Positions 36,790 through 49,160 of a stretch of 64,000 nucleotides of DNA are shown here, one piece after another. Made by a program: the position numbers and the translations under genes. Location of the stretch: the NCBI GenBank assembly GCA_963971225.1, contig OZ020269.1:93496865-93560864 (forward strand). The letters run 5' to 3'. This DNA comes from Melieria omissa. Lineage: Eukaryota > Arthropoda > Insecta > Diptera > Ulidiidae. Position 1 is the first letter of the stretch. Every line of letters starts with the position of its first letter. Below the pieces are notes generated by a model, which saw nothing but the letters and a program-made list of their open reading frames with translations, was not told the origin of the DNA and searched no databases.

Positions 36790-38402
36790 GGCAGGTTCTC
36801 ACCTTGTGGGAAAAAATTTTTTTGCCTTATCGTGTAAATATATGTTTAAAAAATGTGCTCCAGAAATTTCAGATCAAAATCTGAAAAATTACAAAAGGTA
36901 CAGGCCGTTACATAGAGCGCGCTTTCAACTTTAAACGCGTTTTTCTGAGAACCACATTTTCGGACCTAACGGAAGTGATTGAAGGCGCTGGAATGAACCA
37001 ATCGTCACCAAATATTTTAAAGTGTTCCTTAGGGTTTTTTCTAATAAACGAACTACGATCAGCCAAAAATATTGAAAATTGTTTATTTAAAAAAATAATA
37101 AGTGAACAAAAAAATGCGAAAATCGTAATTTTTTCTTCAAAACCTCATAACTTTTGTAATTTTGATTTTTTTTCATGATCTTAGTTCATTCAATAGATAA
37201 TACGGTACACATTAAGAATGTGTTCGATTTTTGTATTTCAGATCACGGGTTTTGACGGAATCACTTCCGGTAGCGGGACACCTCCTCGCCGACATGCCGC
37301 CACTGATGGACGCCCCCTCCCCCTTTTTTGATTCATTCCATTTGAAAAATTGTATTCTCTAAATAAATGTGTGTTCATATCCAGAAAAAGCGTTATATCT
37401 TCAACCGTTCTCTCAAAAAAAATTCCTAAAAAAAGTGCACTTTTTCGGCTCCACAAGGTGAGAACCAGTGGCGTAGCGTAGTGGGGGCGGTGGGGGCGGC
37501 CCGCCCCGGGCGGCACTTTTTAGGGGGCGGCACTTTTTAGGGGGCGACAAAATTTCACAGTAAATAATAAAATATATTTTGTAAATATTTGAACCATTTC
37601 AAATTTTTAACGCAACTAAGTATAAATTCGCACCAATTGAAAAGAGTACGGAATTTTTCATTACTTATTCTGTGACGAATTCGGGTAATCCCCTTTCTTT
37701 GAATGATATTTTGTAGCGAATGGCAACACCGTCTATTCTGACTTGCTGCTTTGATGCTTTGTGATGCTTTGAAAATTCAAAGAAAGTTTTATTCATAGAT
37801 CTTCAGTTGTTTAGTTCACACTGTTTCGTAACTGTGATTTTTGTACAAATAAGTACGTGTAGTGGTTATGAAATTATTGGTTAACTTTGTGAAAATTTGA
37901 TTTTCCGCTACTTGTACCTACATTCAACTGTGTGAGTATTAAATATTTTATTTATGTAATTGTATGTTGGACTGTCTGATATGTTGTTCAAGCTTTAATT
38001 TATTGAAATCCGGCCATGTACGAGTTTTACACTCGCATACCCAGGGTTCCGAACAAATATTTACGGTTTTCAGATTTTTGCCTATAGATAGATGTGCTGT
38101 ACAATATACCTCGACGATCGACATGATTAAATAATACCTATGTAACTACCTGTTATATCAATGGTTGAAGTAAGAATTTTTGTATTAATAAACGTGATTG
38201 TAAAACAAATAAACTTTTTTATTTAAAATCTAACCTGTTTAATGCAAAATAATGATGACTGTTCTTGCCGAAAAGTTCTCTAGAATTAATGTATATAATG
38301 TATAGTATACATTAAATTGAAATACCTAATTAAGAGGGCGGCAAAATTGTCTTCCGCCCCGGGCAGCCGATACCCACGCTACGCCACTGGTGAGAACCTG
38401 CC
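36790..38402. mobile_element. TTAA-flanked inverted-repeat element interrupted by a hAT element
   Basis: The left terminus GGCAGGTTCTCACCTTGTGG at 36790 follows TTAA (36786-36789). Its exact complement is present at the right, but split: CCACAAGGTGAGAAC ends at 37465 and GTGAGAACCTGCC resumes at 38390, ending at 38402 before TTAA (38403-38406). TTAA is the target of piggyBac-type transposases. With the hAT element removed, the element is about 680 bp and encodes nothing recognisable. Confidence 0.8.
37466..38389. mobile_element. hAT-type element, 924 bp, exact 8-bp duplication
   Basis: Starts CAGTGGCGTAGCG and ends CGCTACGCCACTG, perfect 13-bp inverted termini. GTGAGAAC flanks both sides (37458-37465 and 38390-38397). 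A GGGCGGCACTTTTTAG motif is doubled just inside the left end. No transposase frame survives. It sits inside the right terminal repeat of the TTAA-flanked element, so it is the younger insertion. Confidence 0.9.
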
Positions 38403-38630
38403 TTAAATTTAGAATGGACAAATGTAGAAAAAATTCACAAAAACTTCAACATGTACTTTTGTTGAATTTGCATTTTTTCATAAGTAATTACAAAAATAAA
38501 TTTTATATAAATAAATAAAGAAATTGAATAAAACTCTTAGCTTTTTGTGATATATTTGATCTCACCATTTCGAGATAAAATAAGCCGGTTTGTGCGAAAC
38601 CCAGTCCTTCATTTGACTATATTTTGGAAC

Positions 38631-38767
38631 TAGTGGCGCATATAAGATTTGATTTTTGGGAGTTTCGATAAGAACTTTTGAGCCGAATACCATTCGGAAC
38701 CATTTCTTGAATTAGCAATTTCTGTGCTTGGGGTCTGAAGCCCCAAAACCCCCTGTAGGCGCCACTG
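38631..38767. mobile_element. short hAT-type MITE
   Basis: 137 bp between TAGTGGCGC and GGCGCCACTG. The flanks TTTGGAAC (38623-38630) and ATTGGAAC (38768-38775) match at 7 of 8 positions. The interior GTCTGAAGCCCCAAAACCCC is the same type of sequence as in the 19.2- and 33.4-kb elements. Confidence 0.65.
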
Positions 38768-40576
38768 ATTGGAACCTTCACAAATGACTGCTGTCAATAT
38801 GGTCTTAGTAATCTTAGGAGATTATTAAAATCCGTAAGATTTGCAGTCTTATGTAATTATTGACTACAAGGCCTTCATAAGAAAAAATTCTTATATATAA
38901 ATTTACAGTCCAACTTTGTGTTACCAGATAGACAGACGTGCCTCTTTTCCAACCAGAGGTATTAAAGAATTTCTAGATTTTAACGAAAGAAATCAACAAT
39001 TCTGAATAAATTAAAATCACAATAAGATAGATAAATCGGGATAATCATAACAAAATATATAAATTATTATAAAACAGAAACTAAAATAAAAAAACATAAA
39101 ACAGAAAATACAAATATTTCAATCACACGCGAGCATGGCTCAACTCTCTCCTAGGATAGTCCCACTCTTTCCCTTCAGTGCTGCTCATGCGCCCATCTGC
39201 AGACCAGCCGCCGTTGCTTTGTTGGTGTTGCATGCAACTCGGCATCTCCGCGCCTTAGACAAAAAAAACCTGATTAGACCAAATTTACGGTCTGTCGCTT
39301 GTTTGCAGATTTTCCTATTTATTTATTTGGGTGTTGTTGCAAAATTTAGAGCTTTTTTTCAGTTTGCCATTTTGAGGCATTTGGCGCATTGACGTACGTT
39401 GCTGTGTGACAATTTTGGTGGGGCGGCATTTCTTGTCTCATTTTGCTGCACCTCCAGTGACCCGACAACAACAAAAAGCAACAACAACTAGCGCTGTGAT
39501 TTGGTGCTTGTGGCGTTGTCATGTCTGTTGTGTCGCTGCGTGGGTGTTTTGTTGTTTATGTTGTATTATGTTATGCTTTGCTCGACACACGCGTGATTTG
39601 CCATTGTCTATATTTGTTGTGATGTTTTCCATGTAGTGTTTTTGTTTTTTGTTTTTGTTCAAACACGCTGCGTAGTTTCTTCACACCTGCCTCATTATTC
39701 TTATTTTTTGTCTTCGGCTCACTGGTTGTTATCTTTTTTTGTATTTGGTTTTTGTTTTTATTTATGAACATTTTTTGTTGGTGTTTAAATTTCTGCTGGA
39801 TGCATTTTCTGGGTGTGTTGCCTCATTTGTTTTTGTTGTTGTTGTTATTTATTTTTTCGTTACAAAATGAACGCAATAAATTGTTTAAATTTCGTGCCGT
39901 TCATAAGCCATGAGCGACATTTTTGGACTATCGTAACGAAACCTAATTTGAACAGACTGGCAGCAATTAATATTCGCTTCGGGTCTGCAATGAACGCAGC
40001 AAATTTCTATTGCCCATAAATGATACTTTTTATGTGTGCAACTAAAATAGTTTGGAAATTAAATTAGCACAGAAATTGAGTGGGCAATTTTATTAATATT
40101 TGTTTTTGCTTTTTATAGAAAATTGAGTTTAAATCAATTAAAAACTTAAATGTGTACCATATAGAGATATTTTTTGGGATGGGCAGAAAGAATGAAGGAA
40201 GATTAGATATGTTTTTAAAAAATGCTAAAGTGTGAAAAATGTTTAGGAGAGAATCTGTCAGACAAGGCAAGACAAAATTTTTAACATTTTGTAAAGTTAT
40301 AAATGTAATCGCTTGAGACACAGAGTTAAATTTTCATATCAATTAGTTATCTTCTAAGATTGAATTTCACTAAGAGAAAATTTTATTTGGTATCCACTGC
40401 TATAGAATTCAAATCATTTTGTAAGCTTTTTGTATACTTTTTTTAGACATTTTATTTTACTGAGCGCAATTTTTCAACATCACCAGACATTAATTGGGTG
40501 TTTATTAGAGAAAATATTCTATTCCTGTTCTTTTCTTATTACACGGATGCATCTTTCAGCAAAGCAAAAGTAAATA
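38768..40576. other. non-coding, no gene recognised
   Basis: AT-rich sequence with TTGTTGTTG runs near 39830. Frames at 39135-39392 and 39406-39636 have no recognisable domain. Confidence 0.45.
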
Positions 40577-40813
40577 CGGTCGTGTTTGGGTGTAGTGAAC
40601 ACCCGATAAAGTGAACACCTCAATATAGTGAACACCCAAATTTTGATATGGAGCCTCTAAATATTGAAAACAACTTTAATCAAAAAACAAAAAGTGTTTT
40701 TTGAGCAAATAAAACGAGTTTTTGAACAAAAATGTTAACCTTGATATAGTGAACAACCTCGATACTGTGAACAGGCCTTGCAATAATTAGTTTACTATAT
40801 CCAGACACGACTG
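40577..40813. mobile_element. TA-flanked MITE with repeated TAGTGAACACC motif
   Basis: Starts CGGTCGTGTTTGGGTGTAGT and ends ACTATATCCAGACACGACTG (imperfect ~24-bp inverted repeats), with TA on each side. The motif AGTGAACACC recurs about three times inside the left end, and ATAGTGAAC/CTGTGAAC recur on the right. The layout resembles pogo/Tigger-type relics whose termini repeat the transposase-binding site; the family is inferred. Confidence 0.75.
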
Positions 40814-41067
40814 TACAGTGCTTTTGACTAATAAGTTTGTGTTTCCTATATTCTACCTTCAAGTGATTTTGGTGTCGCAACGCACATGTTTTCAAAATAT
40901 TATAATCAAAATATTGTCGATAGGATGATTTTTACAACATTTATAGTTCAATTTCAGCAGCAATTGTGGCTTAGGATTGAAAAGAATATTAAAAAATGTA
41001 TGTTTTTGTAACTTACACAACTCCAAAACAATTGTTAACATTTTTCTTTTGACTTACTAAACAAATT

Positions 41068-41346
41068 TTTATTTGTTTGAAAAAAATTTCTAAATGCAAA
41101 TTGTACACTTTAAATGTTCATTTACAATAATATTCATAGACATTTACAACAACTCTTCACTTAATTATTTTTATGACACAACAATAATAATGGCTACAAC
41201 AATGATTGAGTTTATATTAGCAAAGAATCTCTTGCAACACTTTACAAATACTAAGATTTCGTTTAATTTAACAAGTTGCCATATATATTTATGTGTGCGT
41301 GTGTGTTAGTGTTGGTTGATTTCCGCGCAATGCAATCTGTGTAGCT
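41068..41346 (-). other. Sply 3' untranslated region (predicted)
   Basis: After the Sply stop codon the minus strand runs through A/T-rich and CACACA sequence to an AATAAA signal at 41068-41073. No other gene intervenes. The end is predicted from the signal only. Confidence 0.4.
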
Positions 41347-44300
41347 TCACTTCTGCGGCGGCGTGTTATACATGCTGTTCAGGAAGCAGCGCGTCACATC
41401 ACCCACCACCGAACGATCGGGCAGGCCTTGAGCCATGCCATAGATAGCCATTTTACCTTCCACAGGCTTGCCAGGGTTCTTCATGATCTCAGCAACACTA
41501 GACTTAAAATCACTAATGAATTTGTCAGCCACACCCGGCTGCGTATGCAAATCAGTGATGCAAATGTGTATGCTGAAAAAATACACAAATCTCATTAGTT
41601 TAAATCAATAAATAACTATTTCATAGCCTACCCCGAGGGAAACTGTAGCACATTCAGATTCCAGCCCAACTTGCAGAGCGCATCGGACAGCCGGAATATG
41701 TCAAAGACGTTTGAGCCCATAGCAATGACCGAAGTGGCAGGCTTGCCAAACACAAAAATGCCATCCACTTTACGAATGCTATGTAAATTTCAAAGAAAAT
41801 GTTACAAAATACCTTAGTCAATATGGATCAAGTGCAGCTTACGCAGTTTCAATGTAGCGCGCCGTATCAATAATGCGTTTGGTGGCCTCCAGGTAGCCGG
41901 CATGACCAAAGCTCAGCATTGTAGCCCAGCATGCTGCAATGATGCCACCAGCACGCGAACCATTTACTGTGGGCGAGCCATAGACGCCACCTGGCCAGTC
42001 GGTGGTCACAGTGTACTGATGATTGCGATACTTCTTGTCGGAGTAAAGTATGAGCGATGAGCCTTTGGGCGCAAAACCATACTGCAAACATTTTGAAATA
42101 AAAAATTTTAGTTGCAAAATATTTCAAATCAGCAGCGAGAAGCTCACTTTGTGCGTGTCAGCTGAAATGCTGGTGACACCTTGGACTGCAAAGTCGAAAG
42201 GCTTCAGCGTGTAGCCGGCCTCGCGTGCCAACGCCACCACAAAGCTGCCCAGACAGGCATCAACATGCACAGGAATGTTGTACTTCAGGCCCAGAGCAGC
42301 GATTGCCTCAATATCGTCCATGGTGCCATAGGGAAAGTTGGGCGCTGAACCCACCAGCTAAAGTGAATTGAAAGAACCAAATTAGTTCAAGTTTAGTAAA
42401 GTCTACAAATTTCAACATGTTTTTACCAGAATGGTGTTGCCATTAATGGCGCGCTTCATTGCCTTCAAGTCGACCTCAAATGTTTTTGGATCCACATCGA
42501 CATATTTAATGTGAATGTTAAAGTACTGCGCCGCTTTATCGAAGGCAGCATGCACTGTCCTTGGCGCCACCATGTTGGGCCTACTGACGCCTTTGTTTTC
42601 GCGCGCATAGTCGCGATAAGCCTTGCAAGCCATCAGTATGGATTCGGTGCCACCGGTGGTCATCTGCAAAAGTCATAAAAAGTGATATTAAACAATACTT
42701 TTTCAATTAGTTGCTGCTGCTACTCACTGTGCCACAACTTTGTGCATCTCCATGAAAGAGCGAGCAAGCCATGCGCACCACCTCCGCTTCCATTTTGCAC
42801 ACACCGGGAAAGATGTCCGGATGCAGCGGATTGGTGTACGAGGCTTTGCCGTATACCTGCGTGACCAGCTCAACTAAAGCCTCATTGAAGCCGTACACGG
42901 CACCCGAAACGTGACCATCGCGCCAGTTGTAATGTCCAGTGTCCAGATGCGCATCGACCAGCGCAATGATTTGCTGACTGCTCAGTCCTTTGGCGGGCAG
43001 CTCGAGCGAATACTGCAGATTGGCACAGCTCTTTTGTATCTCTTCATCAAAATCCTTTGTGGCTTTATTCAACTCCGTGTCGATGCGACGCTGAACGGAG
43101 GGTATCAGTTTGATATAGTGGAAGAAGCAGCGCTTGCCACGCACCCAGAGACCTGTGAAGAGAAAAAATGGTTAAGATTTTTATTTTTTAAACAAGCTAA
43201 GTTGGAGTTTGGGGTTTGAGAATTTCATTTCATTTTATTTATTTCAAGTCTACAGTAAATGAACTTACAGACTAAGCAAAAAACAATAGAAGAACTTAAA
43301 AATAGAATAACAATTGGAATAAAACTTAAGAATAGAATAACAATGAGAATAACGTTATTTATAAAAGCAATTCAGACGTGATTTTAATTCTTGTTTGGGA
43401 ATCGAAAGATCGAGGTTAAGAGAACCACAAATCTTGTTAAATGCGGAAAGCGCTCTCACCAAAGAGGCATTCAAAGCGTAATTAGACCTGCAGGGAGATA
43501 TGACAAATAAGTCGTAGTGACGGAGGACACGAGAAGGAACATTGAAGTTAATTAGACTCAGGAGGTAAGGACAATCAACAGAACCACTAATAACCTCATG
43601 GACGAACACCAAAGAGAGGATAGTTCTTCTACTCTCAAGTGATTTAAGGTTTATGAGTGAGTAACGCGATAGATACGGAGGAATGGGATTGGAAAACTTT
43701 AGAGATCGAAGGCCAAAATTCAAGAAGTATTTTTGAATTCGTTCAATACGATTACAATGAGAAGAATAATACAGAGATCTAACAAAAGAGGAGGCTTGAG
43801 GGTGTAGGGATCAGAGAATTCGAAACTAAAGCATGAACTTAGGAGTACAAAGAACAGAGGAACAAGAATACTGTCCTGAGGAACCCCAAAAGTAGCAGTG
43901 AATGGCTCAGAGTGAAAGCCATCAACAACAACAATGCATTGCCTATTACTAAGAAAAGATTAGATCCATTCAAGGAAGACGGAGTGGAACCCAAGCTGGG
44001 CTAGTTTAAGAACCAAAATGCGATGCAGGGTATGTAAAATTCCTTTGAGAAATCTGTGTAAACGGTATCAACTTGAAATCCGAAATTCATTACTTGACTT
44101 GACTAAACACCATTTCAAAGTGGAGCATAAAAGTGTGAACACATTAGTAAGGTTTAAAACTCTCATAATTGGTGTCGGTACTACTCTATCGATCGACTAG
44201 TTGCCTCTCAACCTAAACCAACACTTAACCCAGGACCTTTTATCTATCTGCTGATGTACACAATAACATTTAAAAGAGTTTAGGTAACAAAATGGTATTT

Positions 44301-47300
44301 GTTGTTAAATTTATTAGGTCTCTAAACATTTATATGACTACCCAGCCTATCTTTAGTCTGGTTTGCCATATAAGTTTATCTTAATTTTGCAATATTAGAT
44401 GCGATAATTTTGGTGCTTTGGGTTATTTTAAACTATTAGTGGGTGTTGCAGGTCTTTTTAACCACTTAAAGGTTATAGTATTTAAATTTTAACATAGATT
44501 ACCAAATTTTGACCTTTGTAGTATGTCGCTTATCATTGTTCTATAAAATTCAGGTAAATATGGGCACAGTACGCGCTTATCAAATTAATAAATACCAATT
44601 TTCCCGTAAAAAGTTGCGTTCATGTGTGTATTTCCTAATTTAGCGCATTTTTCGATTAGGAACAAAAGCCTTTGATGGCTAACTTTTTCACCGCCGAGAG
44701 TCAAAAATTTAGATGCGCTTATCGTTTAGTATTTTATTGATTGATAAAGTGTCACCCAACTGCTGCAGGAATTCAATCGATTTGCTTTTAAAATATTTTT
44801 GGAAAAGTGCAAAAAACAACAAACCGAACGTTGTGAACTTAACGACTATGGCCTGAAGGTCACAAAGTGTGAGAGAAATTAAATTTCCCACTCAGCTATT
44901 CAATACCATTTATCCAACACATTTCCCACTCTTCTCATAATACTGAAGTGTTCCACAATAAATTAAAACTGTCTGCTTGGCTCTGGTTTTGTTGTTGTCA
45001 GGTGTTGTGCGAAATTTTATACTTTGCTGATGATAGACTGTGTGATCTTTGGAACGCGCTCTCAAGCCGGCTTTCGATTACACGTCTGTTTACGTTAAGC
45101 AAATTATGAAATTAAATTTCTATTTTTAAAATGTGTAAACCATAGTCGAGTAGGCAACCAGTGGATCTAAAAGGGGACTTTGCACAAGTCACATCAAGAG
45201 GCGGCAACGTATCGTACGACACATGAATTGCAGCGCTCATGTGTGAGGGAAAGACGCAACAAACGCAGCAAACAAAGCATTTTTTGTACCATAAATTTTA
45301 ACGGGGTATAGAAAAAAACATGTCGCAAATTATTGCTATGTTATTTGTATGCGAATTAGTTTGTAATCTAAAATAGAAATCGAGTAGGTATGGGCCGGAT
45401 TGTTGACGTGCACATAAACTGCGCTGAGAGTTCGTCAATAAATTGATAAGACGGCTTTAAAAAAACAAAAATGGAATAACTATATACATTGGATTTGGTT
45501 TCGAATAATATGAGAGGGTGTCGTAAATTGCAATTAACATTTAGAAACACTAACAAATAAAACATTAGCAATGTTAGGTTGAAATATATGGAACAAGATC
45601 TGGCGGTCATTGTTGCTTACGCTTATAATTTGTTCATATAAAGAAAGCTTGAAGAGGGAGACTCTTAGCTAAGGCTATATACTCTATTTGTAATTGAATA
45701 TACAGCGAAGACAACAACAAAAATGTTTCATCCGCACAAACACACAAACTTCTATGAATCACATTAACAATTGCATTACTCATGGCATGTAAAAACCTCA
45801 CGATTTATCTCAGCTCAAGTACCTAGTAAGCCAAGCAGCATATTTATCATTATAATTATTTTCCAAGTAACGTATTTATTGCGGGAATATACACCAATGC
45901 ATGTGGAAAGTGTCTACACACCAAACCCGCCGAGTCATAAAATGATTATTACATTTTCTTTACAGTCGCTACGAATGCTTTAGGGTTTATCTGCACTATG
46001 GCAGCAGATAAAATGGAACTGTGTAAAGTGCAATCAGTATAACGTCAGCAATGGAGCGGTGAATGTTGGGCAAAGATTACTGCGGGGTAGCGACAAAGCA
46101 TTAGCGGTAGTTGTGCGATAAACGGTGATAATTATGATGGATTAATTTTCTGATATGGGGTCACGAAATGGAAGCGATGAGAAATATTATGAAAAGACAA
46201 TTTAAAAATATACGTGAATGTGTTCTATATGGATTCTAAAATGAGAGCATGAGTCTAGAATATTAGAACATTTAAAACAGGTTTGTAATAATATTAAATT
46301 AATTAATTTAAAAATATACTATTACTATACTCGGTGGCGGTCAAAGCACGAGGTTTATGAGACAAATGCCTAAGGTGGCAAAAATTTTTACGTGAAGAAA
46401 AAGTATTTTAAATGGGCACACAATTTCAAAAAAATATTAGCGAAAATTTAAATTTGAAAACTATTATATGTGCTCATAAGATGTTCTGACCAATGCATTG
46501 TTGTTTCAAAAGACTTAAGCTAAAAGGTGAACGCACATAATATTGTTAAAAAAACAGGATTTTTAAAACTGTTGAAATACATTTAAGCTTTCAACGCAAT
46601 AACTCAACTTTTTTGTTATTTCGAATTAAGCTACTCTTTCAAATGACCACGGATATATAAATGTAATATATAAAAAAACTGTAAGAATGGCAACGCTGGT
46701 TTGCGTTCTTAATTTGTATAATTTTTTATAAAAAACTGGTTATAGCAAGTTTTTTATACATATAATTATTTTCTGACTAATATTTGTATGGGTTTTAAAA
46801 ACAAGTAAAGTAATACAACAATACAAACAAGATTAATTAGTTTTAATTGTTTATAGATAACCAGAAGAAATTACTAAATTGTTTGTGTTTCACAAATATA
46901 AAATTCTTAAATATAAATTTGATTAAATAAATAACTAAAAAAATAAACATAAAACTAATAAAAAATAATAATACAAAATTATTAGTTTTAATTGTTTATA
47001 GATAACAAGAAGAAATTACTAAATTGTTTGTGTTTCACAAATATAAAATTCTTAAATATAAATTTGATTAAATGAATAACTAAATTTAAACAAATAAACA
47101 TAAAACTAATAATATTTCTTAAATATAAAATTGTTGGCTTTTATTCATTTGATAGCATTTTAGAATTTATTCACGCAAACATTTCATTGCAATAACTGCC
47201 CTTATGACGTTAAAACCAGATACAACTTTCTGAAGGTTAAGGGTGCAAGTATTTTAGTCGAAAGCATTTAACACATTAAACATTTAACACACACATATGC

Positions 47301-47545
47301 ATTTAACACACAAATTCATTGAAGCGGTGAAATATTTAATTGAGGCAACCTTAGTCGGGGACCTTCTCCTCACTTAAGCCATGTCACTTACTCTCATCCT
47401 GATTGACGAACGTCCACAGCCACACAGTTCCCAGCACCGTAGTCGCCGTTATGGTCGCCACCTGCCATGGCTCTCGATTGCCAAAGACTCGATTAATGCG
47501 GCCTGCGATGATTTGACCGCATTCGCTGCCCGCAAATGGATTCAT
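41347..47545 (-). CDS. Sply: sphingosine-1-phosphate lyase
   Basis: Cleaves sphingosine-1-phosphate to phosphoethanolamine and a long-chain aldehyde, the exit step of sphingolipid breakdown, at the ER membrane. Coding exons on the minus strand: 47545-47392, 43152-42728, 42663-42427, 42357-42148, 42081-41843, 41778-41632, 41572-41347. All introns are GT-AG and phases agree; the join gives 545 aa, the length I recall for Drosophila Sply. Exon 1 ([11 protein letters not shown]...) supplies the N-terminal membrane segment (about residues 30-46, [16 protein letters not shown]) and ends one base into the codon completed by exon 2 (QDE/S/LWVRGKR). The pyridoxal-phosphate core is visible: [18 protein letters not shown] and SADTHKYGFAPKG, with the cofactor lysine (residue 342) as the last codon of exon 4. 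No frameshift or stop is present. A jockey-like relic lies in intron 1. Divergent to the ECHDC3-like gene. Confidence 0.97.
43210..44040 (-). pseudogene. jockey-like non-LTR retrotransposon relic in Sply intron 1
   Basis: Minus strand. At 43864-43920 the frame reads [20 protein letters not shown], reverse-transcriptase motif (GVPQGSxLGP type). After a deletion, the frame at 43723-43355 reads [20 protein letters not shown], then [20 protein letters not shown] and [17 protein letters not shown], the C-terminus seen in jockey-clade elements. The 3' end has an ATAAATAAAATGAAATG-type tail (43215-43245). The catalytic YADD region is missing. It lies in the same orientation as the host gene. Confidence 0.8.
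44041..47391. other. rest of Sply intron 1, with a 145-bp tandem duplication
   Basis: Intronic. The block TTAGTTTTAATTGTTTATAG occurs at about 46837 and again at about 46982; the ~145-bp units are nearly identical, so the duplication is recent. Nothing else is recognisable. Confidence 0.6.
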
Positions 47546-48924
47546 CTTGCACTGCAGTCACAATGTCTGTTAAGTGTCCGACTGCTTCTGTGTCCGACTT
47601 GCTGTCCGTTGCAAATGAGTCAAACCAGCAGCTGAACAAAGCACACGCGCGTGCAATGAGTAGTTCGGTCAAAAAGTGATGTGAACACGTTCACGCGGCG
47701 CATGTAACTGAAACAGTCAGCACGTCAGCGCAGTGTTGGCTGAATGCTGTCGGCCGCTTGGCTGCTAATCGCACTGTGAAAAGAAAGAAAGCAAGATAGA
47801 AACAACTCAGAACGAAAATAAAAGTATTGAAAAAATGCCGCTTTAACTGATAACAAAGTATTACCGCCTTCAATGTTTTATGGTGCGATTTTTTCTTTGT
47901 GTGTGTCTTATCGGCGTCTAGTGAACATGACAGCACAACACGGCAACTGGGTGCTGCGCAGTCAGCGTCGGCATCAGCGACAGCACTGCTGACCTCAACT
48001 TGTACTTTGTGTATGAGCCGGCGTTCGCGCCGCTTGTGGCACTGCTCACCTGTTGCTGCTCGGTGGCCACTTGTAGCGCAACTCGTTTGTGGTTAAATGC
48101 AATTTTAGCGAAATGTTGCTAAACAGGTGCAATGAACTTTCTCTGCACTTCGCGAAAACTTTCCAATTAGTTACTTGTAAATTTTTTTATATTTACAGTT
48201 AAGTGTGCTCACTTATTGCAGTGAACTTACAACAACACTTATTAAATGCTATTAACCTTTTAATAAAATAAATGTTTTGTGTTGAACTTTTGTCTTATTT
48301 CTACAAAACGCAATTGCAAATTGATTTCACATTGACGTACAGAAAATTGCTCCGGCCACTAAAAACAGCTGACTGCATAAAAATTTGTAAACAAAGACAA
48401 AGTTGATTGGTCTCCATTCCGCTGTAGAGATTCGCAGTGTTGGCAGCCACAAGAAAATCAGTGAAGACAATACAACCAAAAATACGACATATTTCGATAA
48501 ATTTTAATTAAAATTTGAGACATGTAGAGGACAATTAAACTGAATTTTAAAGTACTTTATGATCTGGTTTTATATGTTAAATGATTGCAATGCGTTGCTT
48601 CATGAAATTTGTCACATTTGGTAGACGGCATTCTGAGTGAAGAACTTCACTGCACTTTTGATTTGAACTCACGCAGGATATGCTTAAAAAGTTATTGTTA
48701 CTTGTTGGCAAAAAATATAGCAACAGATTGGACTTACGAGAGGAACTCTTAGCAGATACCAAGTCTTAAAGATACTAAATTTTTGGAAAAATGGTTTAGC
48801 CTGTGCTACAAATTGCACGATTTCAATTTGAAATCGGAATTTGAAATCGGACAAATTTGCTAGGAATATGCTGGGAAGCTTTTTGAAGACAAGAGTCTAT
48901 AAACACTTCACTCTTAACTTTGTC
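47546..48924. other. Sply upstream region
   Basis: The region preceding the Sply start on the minus strand; 47640-48100 is GC-richer and probably holds the promoter and 5' untranslated region. Plus-strand frames here (47381-47635 overlapping exon 1, and 47899-48096) are shadows or chance. No TATA box could be assigned with confidence. Confidence 0.35.
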
Positions 48925-48988
48925 TCCTAACCTAACCTAACGTAACCTAACCTAACCTAACCTAACCTAACCTAGCCTAACCTAACCA
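48925..48988 (+). repeat. interstitial (CCTAA)n tract
   Basis: About 12 near-perfect CCTAA pentamers with CGTAA and GCCTAA variants. The complementary unit TTAGG equals the ancestral insect telomere repeat, but the same pentamer also forms the 3' tail of the SINE at 2141-2155, so a retroposon tail is the simpler origin. Confidence 0.85.
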
Positions 48989-49160
48989 GCGCGTTTGCTC
49001 AATTTAAAATTATTTCAAATTTAAGACAAAAGAATAAAGATCAAAAATTGAATTGAATTGAAACTGAAACTGAACACGCCCAATCAATTTATTGTTCAAA
49101 TTTTCATTCAAAAACGATTTGCAGCACTTGCTTAAAAAAATATTTTAAACATTAGAAATA

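Noticed and set aside
47381..47635. 84-codon plus-strand frame
   Set aside because: It is the antisense shadow of Sply exon 1 and its upstream sequence.
48925..48988. Telomere or telomere-fusion site
   Set aside because: Too short and imperfect, and the same pentamer is the tail of a SINE in this window.
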